Shown here: piece by piece, positions 36,958 through 44,591 of the stretch
How positions within the stretch are numbered: position 1 is the stretch's first letter
Layout of the letters: every line of letters starts with the position of its first letter
DNA from: Microbacteriaceae bacterium
GTDB lineage: Bacteria; Actinomycetota; Actinomycetes; Actinomycetales; Microbacteriaceae
Direction: 5' to 3'
DNA length: 47,582 nucleotides
NCBI GenBank assembly: GCA_025465095.1
Contig: JAODME010000023.1
Location: forward strand, 1 to 47,582
The notes under the pieces: generated by a model
The model's database searches: none
Told to the model about the DNA's origin: nothing
The model's input: only the letters and a program-made list of their open reading frames with translations
Position numbers and translations under genes: made by a program

Positions 36958-38712
36958 TTACCAGGTCGTCGGCAGGCCTGGTGGGGGTGTCGTCGACGGT
37001 GTAACACGGTACGTCTTGAGCACCTGGGTCATGATCTTCTGAAAGGTCGGCGCCGCGGCGGCCGACGTCCTAATCGTACTTGGCTTCACGAAGGTGACGA
37101 TCACGGAGTACTGGGGATCCTCGGCCGGCGCGAGTCCCGCGAGCGAGACGATGCGCTTGTTCGTGTACACGCCGTTCTCCGCCAGCTCCGCGGTGCCGCT
37201 CTTCGCGGCGACGCGGAATCCGGGAATCTGGAGTTGCTTGGCGAGGTCGCCGCCCGTGACCACGCCCTCCATCATCTGCACCACCGATTTGGCCGCGGAC
37301 TCGGAGACGACGCGGCGGCCCTCGGTCGGCGCGGGGTCCGTGATCGTGCCGTCCGGCTGCTTGCATCCCGTCACGAGGGTGAGGGGCAACCTCACTCCCC
37401 CGTTGCCGATCGTCTGGTAGACGCTCGCCAGCTGCGCGGCGGTCACCGCGACGCCCTGGCCGTAGGAGATGTCGTACTTTGACTGCGCATTCCAGCTGTC
37501 GGACAGGAGCCCGGCCGATTCGCCCTGGAAGCCCACCTCGGTGCGCTCGCCGATTCCGAATGCGCGCATGTAGTTGTAACGGGTCGAACTCGGAAGGCGC
37601 ACGGCGAGTTGGGAGATGCCGACGTTCGAGGATTGCTGGATGACGCCCGCGAGCGTCAGTCGGAGATCGCCGTGCGGCACGGCGTCACGCACCCGACTGC
37701 CCTCGGGCGACGTCCACAGGTACGGCACGTTCACGCGGCTGGTCGGGTCCGCAGCGCCCTGATCCAGCAGCATCGCCGCGGTCATCGGTTTGAAGGTCGA
37801 GCCTGGCTCGTATGGCGTGCTGAAGGCCAAGGACCCCATGTTCGTCGGCGCGCTGCCCCCGACGTTGTTCGGGTCGACGGAGGGGTAGTCGGCGAGGGCG
37901 AGCAGCTTGCCCGTCTTGACCTCCACGACGCTCGCGTGCGCCGACTCAGCCCCGATCGAGATGGCCTGCTCGGCGATCATCTGCTGCACGGTCCACTGCA
38001 GGTCATGGTCGATCGTCGTCAGCACCGTTCCACCCTGCACCGGGGCCTGCGTCGTCACCGTACTGCCGGGAAGCCGCACCCCGTCCGCGCCGCGCTCGTA
38101 GGTCGAGAAACCGTCGGTACTCGCGAGACAGGAATCCTCGGTGATCTCCAGCCCGTTCTGCGGCCCGTCGGTGCCGACGAAGCCGACGAGGTTGCCGGCG
38201 ACCGAACCATCCGGGTAGATGCGCGACGGGCGCTGCTCGAAGTAGATCCCGGGAATGTCGAGCTCACGCACAGCGCGCATCTGCTCGGTCGACACCTTCT
38301 GTGCCACGAACTCGAAATTAGAGTCCGGCTCTGTCGTGAACGTCGCGAGCACTTCGCTCTGGGTCTGCCCGGTGATCGCGGCGATCTCGGCTGCGGGGGC
38401 GGCGAGCGAGGCCAGCAGCTCGGCTTCGGAGTCGTCCCCGCTTCGGAAAGCCGAGAGGATCGTCATCGGCGACACCGTTATGTCATAGCGGATGACGCTG
38501 CCCGCGAGCACGACACCGTCCTTGTCCACGACGTCGCCTCGAGCGGCATAGGTCTTCACCGCGATTGCGCGCTTGTCGAGCGACTCGGAGTTCAGCTCTT
38601 CCGCTCGCACGACCTGGATGTCGACGAGTCGGATGACGAACACGGCGAAGATCGCGATCATGGCGATGGTGGCGACGCCCAGTCGTCTCCTGGTGGTGCG
38701 AGACGGATTCAC
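36958..38712 (-). CDS. ftsI: Septal peptidoglycan transpeptidase FtsI (class B PBP)
   Basis: This 584-residue penicillin-binding protein crosslinks septal peptidoglycan. One N-terminal membrane helix (about 11-31) precedes a pedestal domain and the transpeptidase domain. The catalytic motifs are S-T-F-K at 305-308, S-S-N at 361-363 and K-S-G-T at 504-507. The GTG start lies 49 nt after the ftsL stop. It works with FtsW, encoded in the same run. No PASTA domain is present. Confidence 0.96.
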   Translation of the reverse strand: MNPSRTTRRRLGVATIAMIAIFAVFVIRLVDIQVVRAEELNSESLDKRAIAVKTYAARGDVVDKDGVVLAGSVIRYDITVSPMTILSAFRSGDDSEAELLASLAAPAAEIAAITGQTQSEVLATFTTEPDSNFEFVAQKVSTEQMRAVRELDIPGIYFEQRPSRIYPDGSVAGNLVGFVGTDGPQNGLEITEDSCLASTDGFSTYERGADGVRLPGSTVTTQAPVQGGTVLTTIDHDLQWTVQQMIAEQAISIGAESAHASVVEVKTGKLLALADYPSVDPNNVGGSAPTNMGSLAFSTPYEPGSTFKPMTAAMLLDQGAADPTSRVNVPYLWTSPEGSRVRDAVPHGDLRLTLAGVIQQSSNVGISQLAVRLPSSTRYNYMRAFGIGERTEVGFQGESAGLLSDSWNAQSKYDISYGQGVAVTAAQLASVYQTIGNGGVRLPLTLVTGCKQPDGTITDPAPTEGRRVVSESAAKSVVQMMEGVVTGGDLAKQLQIPGFRVAAKSGTAELAENGVYTNKRIVSLAGLAPAEDPQYSVIVTFVKPSTIRTSAAAAPTFQKIMTQVLKTYRVTPSTTPPPGLPTTW

Positions 38713-38761
38713 GAGGATCTCCCTGCGAGCAGTGCGAGCGTGTGCAAACGTCGGCCGTCGC

Positions 38762-39340
38762 TCAACGGGTGATGGGCGACGGGATTCCGCCGGGCGGAAC
38801 AGACGCTACTGGGTCGTGCCCGGCGGTCGGCACAGGCGCGCCAGCGGCGATGTCGGTGGGCTCCGCGGCTCCGACGAGCGGGACGCCGAAGAGCAGCGCG
38901 TTGGGGATGAGTGAGCTGCCGTCGGGCGCCGTCATCAGGGCGGAGCTCGCGCTCGCAGCGACCGGAGCCCCCAACACCGTGCTGTCGGCGAGGTTCAGGA
39001 GGGCTGTGCTCGAGCTCGCCACCATGCCCATCGCCTGGGCCTCCGCGGCGAGGTGCTGCGGCGCCTCAAGGATCCTCAGTTTCTCGACCACCACTTGTTC
39101 ATCTCGCGCGAGTTCACTCTGCTTCGCCTGCAGCGACGAGATCTCGTAGGCCGCGTCGGAGGTGGCGATAGTGAGCAGGAGTTGCGCGGCGAGGATGGCG
39201 AAGAGCCCCCCGACGGTCACGATCGCGGCAAGGAGACGCGGCCGCGCACGGCGTTGCTGCCGCGAGGGGACGATCTCGATCCGGGGTGGATGCTGCTCGG
39301 CGGCGGAGCGCCGCACCGAGGAGGCGGGAACAGCGCTCAT
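38762..39340 (-). CDS. ftsL: FtsL-like divisome membrane protein
   Basis: This 192-residue protein is identified mostly by position between rsmH and ftsI. It has a basic cytoplasmic N-terminus, a single membrane helix (about residues 36-60) and a short coiled coil with [13 protein letters not shown]. That is the FtsL plan, forming a complex with FtsQ and a FtsB-type partner. The last 85 residues are an Ala/Pro/Ser-rich low-complexity tail outside the cell, longer than in typical FtsL. Its ATG overlaps the rsmH stop by 4 nt. Confidence 0.85.
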   Translation of the reverse strand: MSAVPASSVRRSAAEQHPPRIEIVPSRQQRRARPRLLAAIVTVGGLFAILAAQLLLTIATSDAAYEISSLQAKQSELARDEQVVVEKLRILEAPQHLAAEAQAMGMVASSSTALLNLADSTVLGAPVAASASSALMTAPDGSSLIPNALLFGVPLVGAAEPTDIAAGAPVPTAGHDPVASVPPGGIPSPITR

Positions 39341-40290
39341 GCCGCCCTACCCGTCCTGGTCGCCGCACGAAGTCGCACGGGCGTTGCACGGGGGTTAGCG
39401 GCCTTCTCGTCGTCGCTCGCCAGCTCCGCGCCGCGCACGAGCAGCTTGAACTCGGGGCGATGCTCGGGAAGCTCCACTGGCAGTCCGACGGGGGCGGATG
39501 AGCTCGTGCGCGCCGCCAGCACCCGCTTCACGATCCGGTCCTCGAGCGACTGGTAGGCGAGAACGACGATGCGCCCGCCGACGGCGAGGGTGTCGAGCGC
39601 GGAGGGGATGGCACGCTCGAGCACTGCCAGTTCCTGATTGACCTCGATTCGAAGGGCCTGGAAGACGCGTTTCGCGGGATGCCCCTGCCGCTGGATCGCG
39701 ACCGGCGTCACCGCCGTGATCACCTCGACGAGGTCGGCGGAACGAACGAGCGGCCGTGTGCCGCGTCGCTCGACAATGCGCTGGGCGTAGCGCCCGGCGA
39801 GCCTCTCCTCCCCGTACTCGCGGAAAATGCGTTTGAGGTCGGCCTCGCTGTACTCGGCGAGCACCTGTTCCGCGGTGAGAGGAGAAGTGGCGTCCATCCG
39901 CATGTCCAGCGGTGCGTCCCTCGAGTAGGAGAACCCGCGTTCGACGCGGTCGAGTTGGAGGGAGGAGACTCCGAGGTCGAACAGGATCCCGTGCGCCTCG
40001 GGGAGGCCGAGCCGGCTGAGCGCGCCCGCGATGCCGTCGTAGATGGTGTGGACAAGGTGGACTCGCGCGCCGAAAGGGGCGAGCCGCCGCGCCGCGATAT
40101 CGATCGCATCGGTATCGCGGTCGAGACCGACGAGGGTGAGCTCGGGGAAGCGCCGGAGAAACGCCTCGGCGTGGCCCGCCATTCCGAGGGTCGCGTCGAT
40201 GAGGACGGCGCCGGGAACCTCGAGAGCGGGGGCGAGCAGCTCGACGGTTCGGTCGAGCATCACGGGGGTGTGGATCTGGTCGTCGGTCAT
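39337..40290 (-). CDS. rsmH: 16S rRNA (cytosine(1402)-N(4))-methyltransferase
   Basis: This 317-residue SAM-dependent enzyme methylates C1402 in the 16S rRNA decoding centre. It starts near the conserved H-T-P-V-M-L, and has the SAM loop [10 protein letters not shown] (family: D-x-T-x-G-x-G-G-H), with an Ala where Gly is usual. It also has [14 protein letters not shown] and G-F-S-Y. The start is 101 nt after the mraZ stop, and the gap holds a large stem-loop. The SD-like AAGGAG is 14 nt from the ATG and partly within that stem. Confidence 0.95.
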   Translation of the reverse strand: MTDDQIHTPVMLDRTVELLAPALEVPGAVLIDATLGMAGHAEAFLRRFPELTLVGLDRDTDAIDIAARRLAPFGARVHLVHTIYDGIAGALSRLGLPEAHGILFDLGVSSLQLDRVERGFSYSRDAPLDMRMDATSPLTAEQVLAEYSEADLKRIFREYGEERLAGRYAQRIVERRGTRPLVRSADLVEVITAVTPVAIQRQGHPAKRVFQALRIEVNQELAVLERAIPSALDTLAVGGRIVVLAYQSLEDRIVKRVLAARTSSSAPVGLPVELPEHRPEFKLLVRGAELASDDEKAANPRATPVRLRAATRTGRAA

Positions 40291-40306
40291 GGCAGCCGGC
40301 CCGGCT

Positions 40307-40389
40307 CCTTGCCCCTGATCCCCATCCGGTCCGACCTGCCACCGGGGAAGTGTGGCAGGGCTGACATCGGCTGGGAGTCAGGGGCAAGG
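40307..40389 (-). repeat. Two-tier stem-loop in the mraZ-rsmH leader
   Basis: Outer arms CCTTGCCCCTGA (40307-40318) and TCAGGGGCAAGG (40378-40389) pair over 12 bp. An inner hairpin, CCTGCCAC (40335-40342) with GTGGCAGG (40352-40359), has a 9-nt loop. In the minus-strand transcript the outer stem starts 2 nt after the mraZ stop and ends within the AAGGAG before rsmH. There is no T-tract, so a simple terminator is unlikely. Confidence 0.75.
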
Positions 40390-40391
40390 TG

Positions 40392-40823
40392 CTAGAAGAG
40401 TCCCGGAATCACCTCCTCTGTCGTGTCGGCGAAGCTCGCTTCCTGCTCGGCGTAGTAGGTGTCCCACGCGGCGGTATCCCAGATCTCGGCGCGGTTGCCC
40501 GCCCCGATCACGGTGACATCTCGATCGAGGCCCGCATACGCTCGCAACTGCGCCGGAATCGTCACCCGGTGCTGTTTGTCGGGCACCTCGGCGTTGGCTC
40601 CGGAGAGGAAGAGGCGCAGGTAGTCCCGCGCCTGCTTGCTCGTGACGGGCGCCTGGCGGATCTTGTCGTGGAGCTCCTCGAACTCCTTGGTGCTGAAGAC
40701 GTACAGGCATCGCTCCTGGCCTCGGGTGACGACGATCCCGGACTCGAGCTCGTCACGAAACTTGGCTGGGAGGATGATGCGCCCCTTCTCGTCGAGGCGG
40801 GGTGCGTAAGTGCCAAGGAACAC
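40392..40823 (-). CDS. mraZ: Transcriptional regulator MraZ
   Basis: This 143-residue protein has two SpoVT/AbrB-type repeats, [10 protein letters not shown] near residue 11 and [10 protein letters not shown] near 83. It controls the dcw cluster by binding repeated boxes at its own promoter. I chose the GTG at 40823 (M-F-L-G-T-Y-A-P, the family start), with GGAGGGGG 8 nt before it, over the ATG at 40841, which would add six unconserved residues. It heads the dcw operon. Confidence 0.96.
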   Translation of the reverse strand: MFLGTYAPRLDEKGRIILPAKFRDELESGIVVTRGQERCLYVFSTKEFEELHDKIRQAPVTSKQARDYLRLFLSGANAEVPDKQHRVTIPAQLRAYAGLDRDVTVIGAGNRAEIWDTAAWDTYYAEQEASFADTTEEVIPGLF

Positions 40824-40862
40824 GACACTCACCCCCTCCATCGCCGATCATGCTCAGGTTTC

Positions 40863-40888
40863 CTCCACTTTACTCCACTGCCAACCAC
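40863..40888 (-). promoter_or_regulatory. Three MraZ operator boxes
   Basis: On the minus strand, GTGGTT (40883-40888), GTGGAG (40873-40878) and GTGGAG (40863-40868) are each separated by 4 nt, an exact 10-bp period. This matches the known MraZ box arrangement. The boxes lie in the promoter spacer and on the edge of the -10, so bound MraZ should block RNA polymerase. Confidence 0.85.
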
Positions 40889-40895
40889 AAGACAA
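40867..40895 (-). promoter_or_regulatory. mraZ (dcw) promoter
   Basis: TTGTCT (40890-40895) and TAAAGT (40867-40872) on the minus strand are a -35 and -10 with a 17-bp spacer. The predicted start of transcription is near 40860, giving a leader of about 37 nt with a strong ribosome site for mraZ. Confidence 0.65.
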
Positions 40896-40998
40896 TGGAA
40901 GTGGCCCGTTCTGGGGGCATCCACCACGGAAAAACGCGATGAACATGGTGCTTTTCGGGGTGGAGTGAAAATAGCGGCTCGCGCCGCTCGCAGGACCC

Positions 40999-41031
40999 AA
41001 AAAAGAGCCGACCCCGGAGGGGTCGACTCTT
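40999..41031 (-). terminator. Terminator of the DUF3040 gene
   Basis: A 13-bp stem with one mismatch (AAGAG-GACCCC and complement, 3-nt loop) lies 19 nt after the stop. On the minus strand it is followed by a run of six or more T residues, a classic intrinsic terminator. It insulates mraZ from the DUF3040 gene. Confidence 0.88.
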
Positions 41032-41049
41032 GACTGTCTGGGCGGTGCG

Positions 41050-41460
41050 CTACTCCCGGTCGTCGCGACCGTCCTGGCGCTTGTCCCAGCGCTCGTTCAG
41101 CCGGTCCATGAAACCGCCTCGAGCCGGGCCGGACGCGGATGTGCGCCTCGGCGACGCCTTCGCTCGCTCTGCGGCACTGGGCTCCTCGGGGGCGCCGGAG
41201 CGACGCGGCGGCGAGATGGCCAGCAGAGCACCAACGAACATGACGACGAAACCGCCCACGCCCACGAGGGCGAGATTGACGACGACTCCCGTCACGATGA
41301 TGCCGATGCCGAGGATGGCCACCAGGATCCCGACGACGATCAAGGTGTAGTTCGGCTTGCCGCGATGGCTTCCGACGGTGGCTACGAAATCAGCGTCGTT
41401 TTGATAGAGATTCCTCTCCATCTCCTCGAGCAGTCGTTGTTCGTGCTCAGACAGCGGCAT
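41050..41460 (-). CDS. DUF3040 membrane protein
   Basis: This 136-residue protein belongs to the actinobacterial DUF3040 family, whose function is unknown. It opens with the family motif M-P-L-S-E-H-E-Q-R-L-L-E-E-M-E-R. Two membrane helices follow (about residues 42-60 and 64-84), then a basic, Arg-rich tail ending in D-D-R-E. I chose the ATG at 41460, preceded by GAGGGGAG; five residues of open frame lie further upstream. It is a single gene between the polyprenyl synthase and mraZ, a position kept in many actinobacteria. Confidence 0.88.
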   Translation of the reverse strand: MPLSEHEQRLLEEMERNLYQNDADFVATVGSHRGKPNYTLIVVGILVAILGIGIIVTGVVVNLALVGVGGFVVMFVGALLAISPPRRSGAPEEPSAAERAKASPRRTSASGPARGGFMDRLNERWDKRQDGRDDRE

Positions 41461-41525
41461 CGTGACTCCCCTCACGCTCGAGTATCGACGCAGTTAGACC
41501 TCAAGTGTATGCGCCCTCCGATGGC

Positions 41526-41531
41526 TAGGCT
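41526..41531 (+). promoter_or_regulatory. -10 element of the polyprenyl synthase gene (leaderless)
   Basis: TAGGCT ends 6 nt before the GTG at 41538. No ribosome site precedes the GTG. Confidence 0.5.
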
Positions 41532-41537
41532 AGGCAG

Positions 41538-42659
41538 GTGGCTGAGAGTACGCGGTTAGTTGACCTTGTCCAGGCTGACATCGATCGATTCCTCGACGAA
41601 CGAGAGTCGCTCCTCAGCGCGATTTCGCCCGAACTCGACCCGCTGATCGATTTTTCACGGGACCTCCTCAGAGGCGGGAAACGCTTCAGGGCCCTTTTCT
41701 GCTATTGGGGCTGGCAGGCCACCGGTGGGCACGCAACAGGATTCGACCCGATGGCCGAGAGCGCAGCAGAGAGCGACCTCGCATCGATCGTCAAGGCCGC
41801 GGGCGCCCTGGAGATCTTCCACGCCGCCGCCCTGGTGCACGACGACATCATGGACAACTCCGACACCCGGCGCGGAATGCCAGCGGCGCATAAGCGCTTT
41901 CAGGCAATGCACGCAACCGGCGGCTGGATCGGCAGCGACGCCACTTTTGGCCAGTCAGCCGCCCTGCTCCTCGGCGACCTTCTGTTGGGCTGGAGCGACG
42001 AGCTGTTCGACGCGGGCATCCGGTCGCTTCCATCCCAATCCGCCGGCCTCGCGGCGCGTAGGGAATTCAACCGCATGCGCACCGAGGTCACGGCGGGGCA
42101 GTACCTCGACATCCTTGATGAGCGTGCCTGGCAGAGCTACCCCGAGCCCGAGTTGCTCGGGCGAGCCCACCGGGTCATCATCTACAAGTCGGCGAAGTAC
42201 AGCATTGAGGCGCCTCTCGTAATCGGCGCCGCCCTAGCCGGCGCGACGGCCGAGCAAATCGCCGTGCTCCGCGAATTCGGACTTCCCCTCGGCATCGCCT
42301 ACCAACTGCGCGACGACCTTCTCGGCGTCTTCGGGGATCCCGCGATCACCGGCAAGCCGGCCGGCGACGACCTGCGCGAGGGAAAGCGGACCGTTCTCAT
42401 CGCCCTCGCGAGAAAGAACCTCCCGTCGAACTCCCGCAGTCTCCTCGACGAGCTGCTGGGCGACGAGGACCTTGATGACCAGCAGGTCCGAATGCTGCAG
42501 GCTTCCATCCGGAACTGCGGAGCGGTCGACCAGGTCGAGCGGATCATCGACCACAATGTGCGACTCGCGCTCGCCGCGATGAACGACTCCCCCATCAGCG
42601 CGGCGGCACGCGACCAGCTCGAGCAGCTCGCCGATACGGTTACGCGCCGAATCGCCTGA
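41538..42659 (+). CDS. Polyprenyl diphosphate synthase (geranylgeranyl/longer chain)
   Basis: This 373-residue trans-prenyltransferase builds a linear isoprenoid diphosphate from IPP and an allylic primer. The first Asp-rich motif is D-D-I-M-D at residues 102-106, followed by the R-R-G of the family; the second region reads R-D-D-L-L-G-V-F-G-D at 258-267. The G-K-R-F-R motif at 47-51 binds the pyrophosphate. It resembles IdsA-type enzymes, which lie beside pknL and Rv2175c in mycobacteria. Chain length and end use (menaquinone, carotenoid or other lipid) cannot be read with confidence. Confidence 0.92.
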   Translation: MAESTRLVDLVQADIDRFLDERESLLSAISPELDPLIDFSRDLLRGGKRFRALFCYWGWQATGGHATGFDPMAESAAESDLASIVKAAGALEIFHAAALVHDDIMDNSDTRRGMPAAHKRFQAMHATGGWIGSDATFGQSAALLLGDLLLGWSDELFDAGIRSLPSQSAGLAARREFNRMRTEVTAGQYLDILDERAWQSYPEPELLGRAHRVIIYKSAKYSIEAPLVIGAALAGATAEQIAVLREFGLPLGIAYQLRDDLLGVFGDPAITGKPAGDDLREGKRTVLIALARKNLPSNSRSLLDELLGDEDLDDQQVRMLQASIRNCGAVDQVERIIDHNVRLALAAMNDSPISAAARDQLEQLADTVTRRIA

Positions 42660-42679
42660 CTTCCTTCGGCCTCGCGGCG

Positions 42680-43024
42680 CTAGAAGGCGAGAGACTGCGC
42701 GACGCGCCGCACCTCCGCCTTGCGCCCCGCGCGCAGCGCATCGATGGGCGCCACGCCGAGGGTGCTTTCCTCCGACAGGAGCCAGTGCATCGCCTCCTCG
42801 TCACTGAATCCGTTGTCCGCGAGCACGACGAGCGTTCCCCTGAGCTCGACGAGCGCCTCCCCATCGCGGATGAAGGCGGCCGGCACCTTGAGCACGCCGT
42901 CCATCCGGACCGCGAGCAGGGCGCGGTCCTCAAGAAGGCGCCGCACCCGACCGGCGCTGATTCCGAGGGCTCCGACCAGGTCGGGAACGGTGAGCCAGTG
43001 GATGTCCGATTCGGTAGTCACCAC
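42680..43024 (-). CDS. Rv2175c-like winged-helix DNA-binding protein
   Basis: This 114-residue protein matches Rv2175c of Mycobacterium tuberculosis, a winged-helix DNA-binding protein. The helix-turn-helix region runs W-L-T-V-P-D-L-V-G-A-L-G-I-S-A-G-R-V near residues 10-27. The C-terminus has the family stretch A-M-H-W-L-L and P-I-D-A-L-R-A-G-R-K. In M. tuberculosis it is phosphorylated by PknL on a Thr near the N-terminus; here only T3 and T4 precede the fold. GTG codons at 43024 and 43021 could both start it. A PASTA kinase gene lies 1.5 kb away. Confidence 0.88.
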   Translation of the reverse strand: MVTTESDIHWLTVPDLVGALGISAGRVRRLLEDRALLAVRMDGVLKVPAAFIRDGEALVELRGTLVVLADNGFSDEEAMHWLLSEESTLGVAPIDALRAGRKAEVRRVAQSLAF

Positions 43025-43103
43025 CTAAGCCTGCCAGAACCGGGGCGACCGGTCATCCGCAATGTTTCCGGCACGTTAACCAGAGTCACTTTGGTCACTC
43101 CAA

Positions 43104-43132
43104 TTGACAGCAATCAGCATCTGTGTCAGCTT
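43104..43132 (+). promoter_or_regulatory. Candidate promoter of the LysM gene
   Basis: TTGACA (43104-43109) is followed after 17 nt by CAGCTT (43127-43132), with TG two bases before it as in an extended -10. The predicted leader is about 85 nt and holds a 12-bp palindrome (43146-43157) and a 7-bp hairpin (43184-43200). Confidence 0.4.
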
Positions 43133-43224
43133 GAAGGCACTGATTCCGCGATCGCGGGGGGAACAGGATCGGCAACAGGCAGCTGCTCGGAGGCCGAGCA
43201 CCGCGCACACAATGGGGACCAGCA

Positions 43225-44532
43225 ATGACGAGCATCTCGAAGGACCGAGCACGAGCAACTTCGGTGAGCGGAAGAAACCCACTTGGAAAGAAGCTCTTCA
43301 CCGCGCTTCCGATCGTGCTGGCAGGCTCCATGGCGATGAGTCTCACCGCCCCCCTCACAACGGACGTCGATCGCCTCGACGGCGAAAGGGAAGCGCCGAG
43401 CGAACTCGCGAAGAGCATCCGTGGCGCCCTCGCCGCCGCCCACGCGGCGTCGACCGCCGAAGCGACCTCGACCGGAGTCGTGACACCGGCGGCAGCCGCG
43501 CCCTCGAGCTACACCGTTGCCGCCGGCGATAGCGTGAGCGGCATCGCCGCGCGCTTCGGCGTCGCCACGGCGTCTGTGCTCGCCCTCAACGGCTTGGGCT
43601 GGAAGTCGGTGATCTACCCCGGTCAGGTACTCAAGCTCACGAGCGCGACATCCTCGCCCATCGCTGCCACTCCCGCCCCCGTGGCCTCCTCCGACCGGTA
43701 CACAATCGTCGCCGGCGATACCATCGGCAGGATCGCCGGTCGTTTCGGGGTGTCCGTCCAATCGATCCTCACCGCCAACGGACTCAGCTGGTCGAGCATC
43801 ATCTACCCCGGAAGCTCACTCGCCATCCCCGGAAAGTCGACGACAGCATCCGTGCGGCAGACGCCCGTCGCGGCAACGCCGGTGGCGTCGGTATCCCCTC
43901 CGCTCGCGGTGACTCCCGCCGTCTCGATCACCCCCCTGTCGCAGACATCCCACGTGATCTCCTCCGGTGAGACGGTCGCGGGCATCGCGAAGGCGTACGG
44001 AGTGAGCATTCAGGCGATTCTCAACGCAAATGGCCTGAGCTGGTCGAGCATCATCTACAGCGGTCGCACCCTCGCCATTCCGGCGGCCGCGGCTGCTGCC
44101 CCGTCCACCGCTCGAGGCGCCACGCCGTTGAGCGCCGAGATGGCGAGGAATGCGAGCACGATCATCGCGGTCGGACGCTCACTCGGCGTGAGCGACTACG
44201 GGCTCGTGGTCGCGCTCGCCACGGCGATGCAGGAGTCCACCCTGCGCAACCTCGACCACGGCGACCGCGATTCGCTCGGACTGTTCCAGCAGCGCCCGAG
44301 CCAGGGCTGGGGCACACCGAAGCAGGTCACCGATCCGGACCGCGCCTCCCGCCTTTTCTTCGGCGGACCGTCCAATCCCAACGCCGGCTCCACCCGCGGC
44401 CTGCTCGACATTCGCGGCTGGCAGTCGATGACGGTGACGCAGGCCGCCCAGGCTGTGCAACTGTCCGCCTATCCCGACGCGTACGCCAAGTGGGAAGTCT
44501 CAGCATGGGCGTGGCTCGACCAACTGGGTTGA
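43225..44532 (+). CDS. Triple-LysM protein with lysozyme-like C-terminal domain
   Basis: This 435-residue exported protein should bind and perhaps cut peptidoglycan. A signal or anchor helix lies at residues 25-45. Three LysM domains, about 44 residues each, are at 95-138, 158-201 and 242-285, each with a Y/V-x-x-x-x-G-D/E start. Ala/Pro/Thr-rich linkers join them. The C-terminal domain (305-435) has A-T-A-M-Q-E-S-T-L with Glu337 in the place of a lysozyme-fold catalytic Glu, and S-L-G-L-F-Q-Q-R-P-S. GGGGACC precedes the ATG. It lies 59 nt before the PASTA kinase gene. Confidence 0.88.
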   Translation: MTSISKDRARATSVSGRNPLGKKLFTALPIVLAGSMAMSLTAPLTTDVDRLDGEREAPSELAKSIRGALAAAHAASTAEATSTGVVTPAAAAPSSYTVAAGDSVSGIAARFGVATASVLALNGLGWKSVIYPGQVLKLTSATSSPIAATPAPVASSDRYTIVAGDTIGRIAGRFGVSVQSILTANGLSWSSIIYPGSSLAIPGKSTTASVRQTPVAATPVASVSPPLAVTPAVSITPLSQTSHVISSGETVAGIAKAYGVSIQAILNANGLSWSSIIYSGRTLAIPAAAAAAPSTARGATPLSAEMARNASTIIAVGRSLGVSDYGLVVALATAMQESTLRNLDHGDRDSLGLFQQRPSQGWGTPKQVTDPDRASRLFFGGPSNPNAGSTRGLLDIRGWQSMTVTQAAQAVQLSAYPDAYAKWEVSAWAWLDQLG

Positions 44533-44572
44533 GACTGAGCTATGCGGTGTTTTGGCGGGCCGGAAGGCCGGC

Positions 44573-44586
44573 GATTCTTTAGAATC
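44573..44586. promoter_or_regulatory. Inverted repeat on the kinase -10
   Basis: GATTCT-TT-AGAATC is a 6+2+6 inverted repeat that contains the TAGAAT -10 (44580-44585) of the kinase gene. A regulator bound here would cover the promoter core. Confidence 0.4.
44580..44585 (+). promoter_or_regulatory. -10 element of the PASTA kinase gene (leaderless)
   Basis: TAGAAT ends 6 nt before the GTG at 44592, with no ribosome site. This is the clearest leaderless start in the window. Confidence 0.6.
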
Positions 44587-44591
44587 GAGCA

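Noticed and set aside
40824-40841. ATG start for mraZ at 40841
   Set aside because: It overlaps the ribosome site of the GTG at 40823, and MraZ proteins typically begin at M-F-L-G.
43133-43224. A c-di-AMP (ydaO/yuaA) riboswitch before the LysM gene
   Set aside because: Wall hydrolase genes in actinobacteria often have one, but the predicted leader is only about 85 nt and I cannot find the conserved ydaO core segments.
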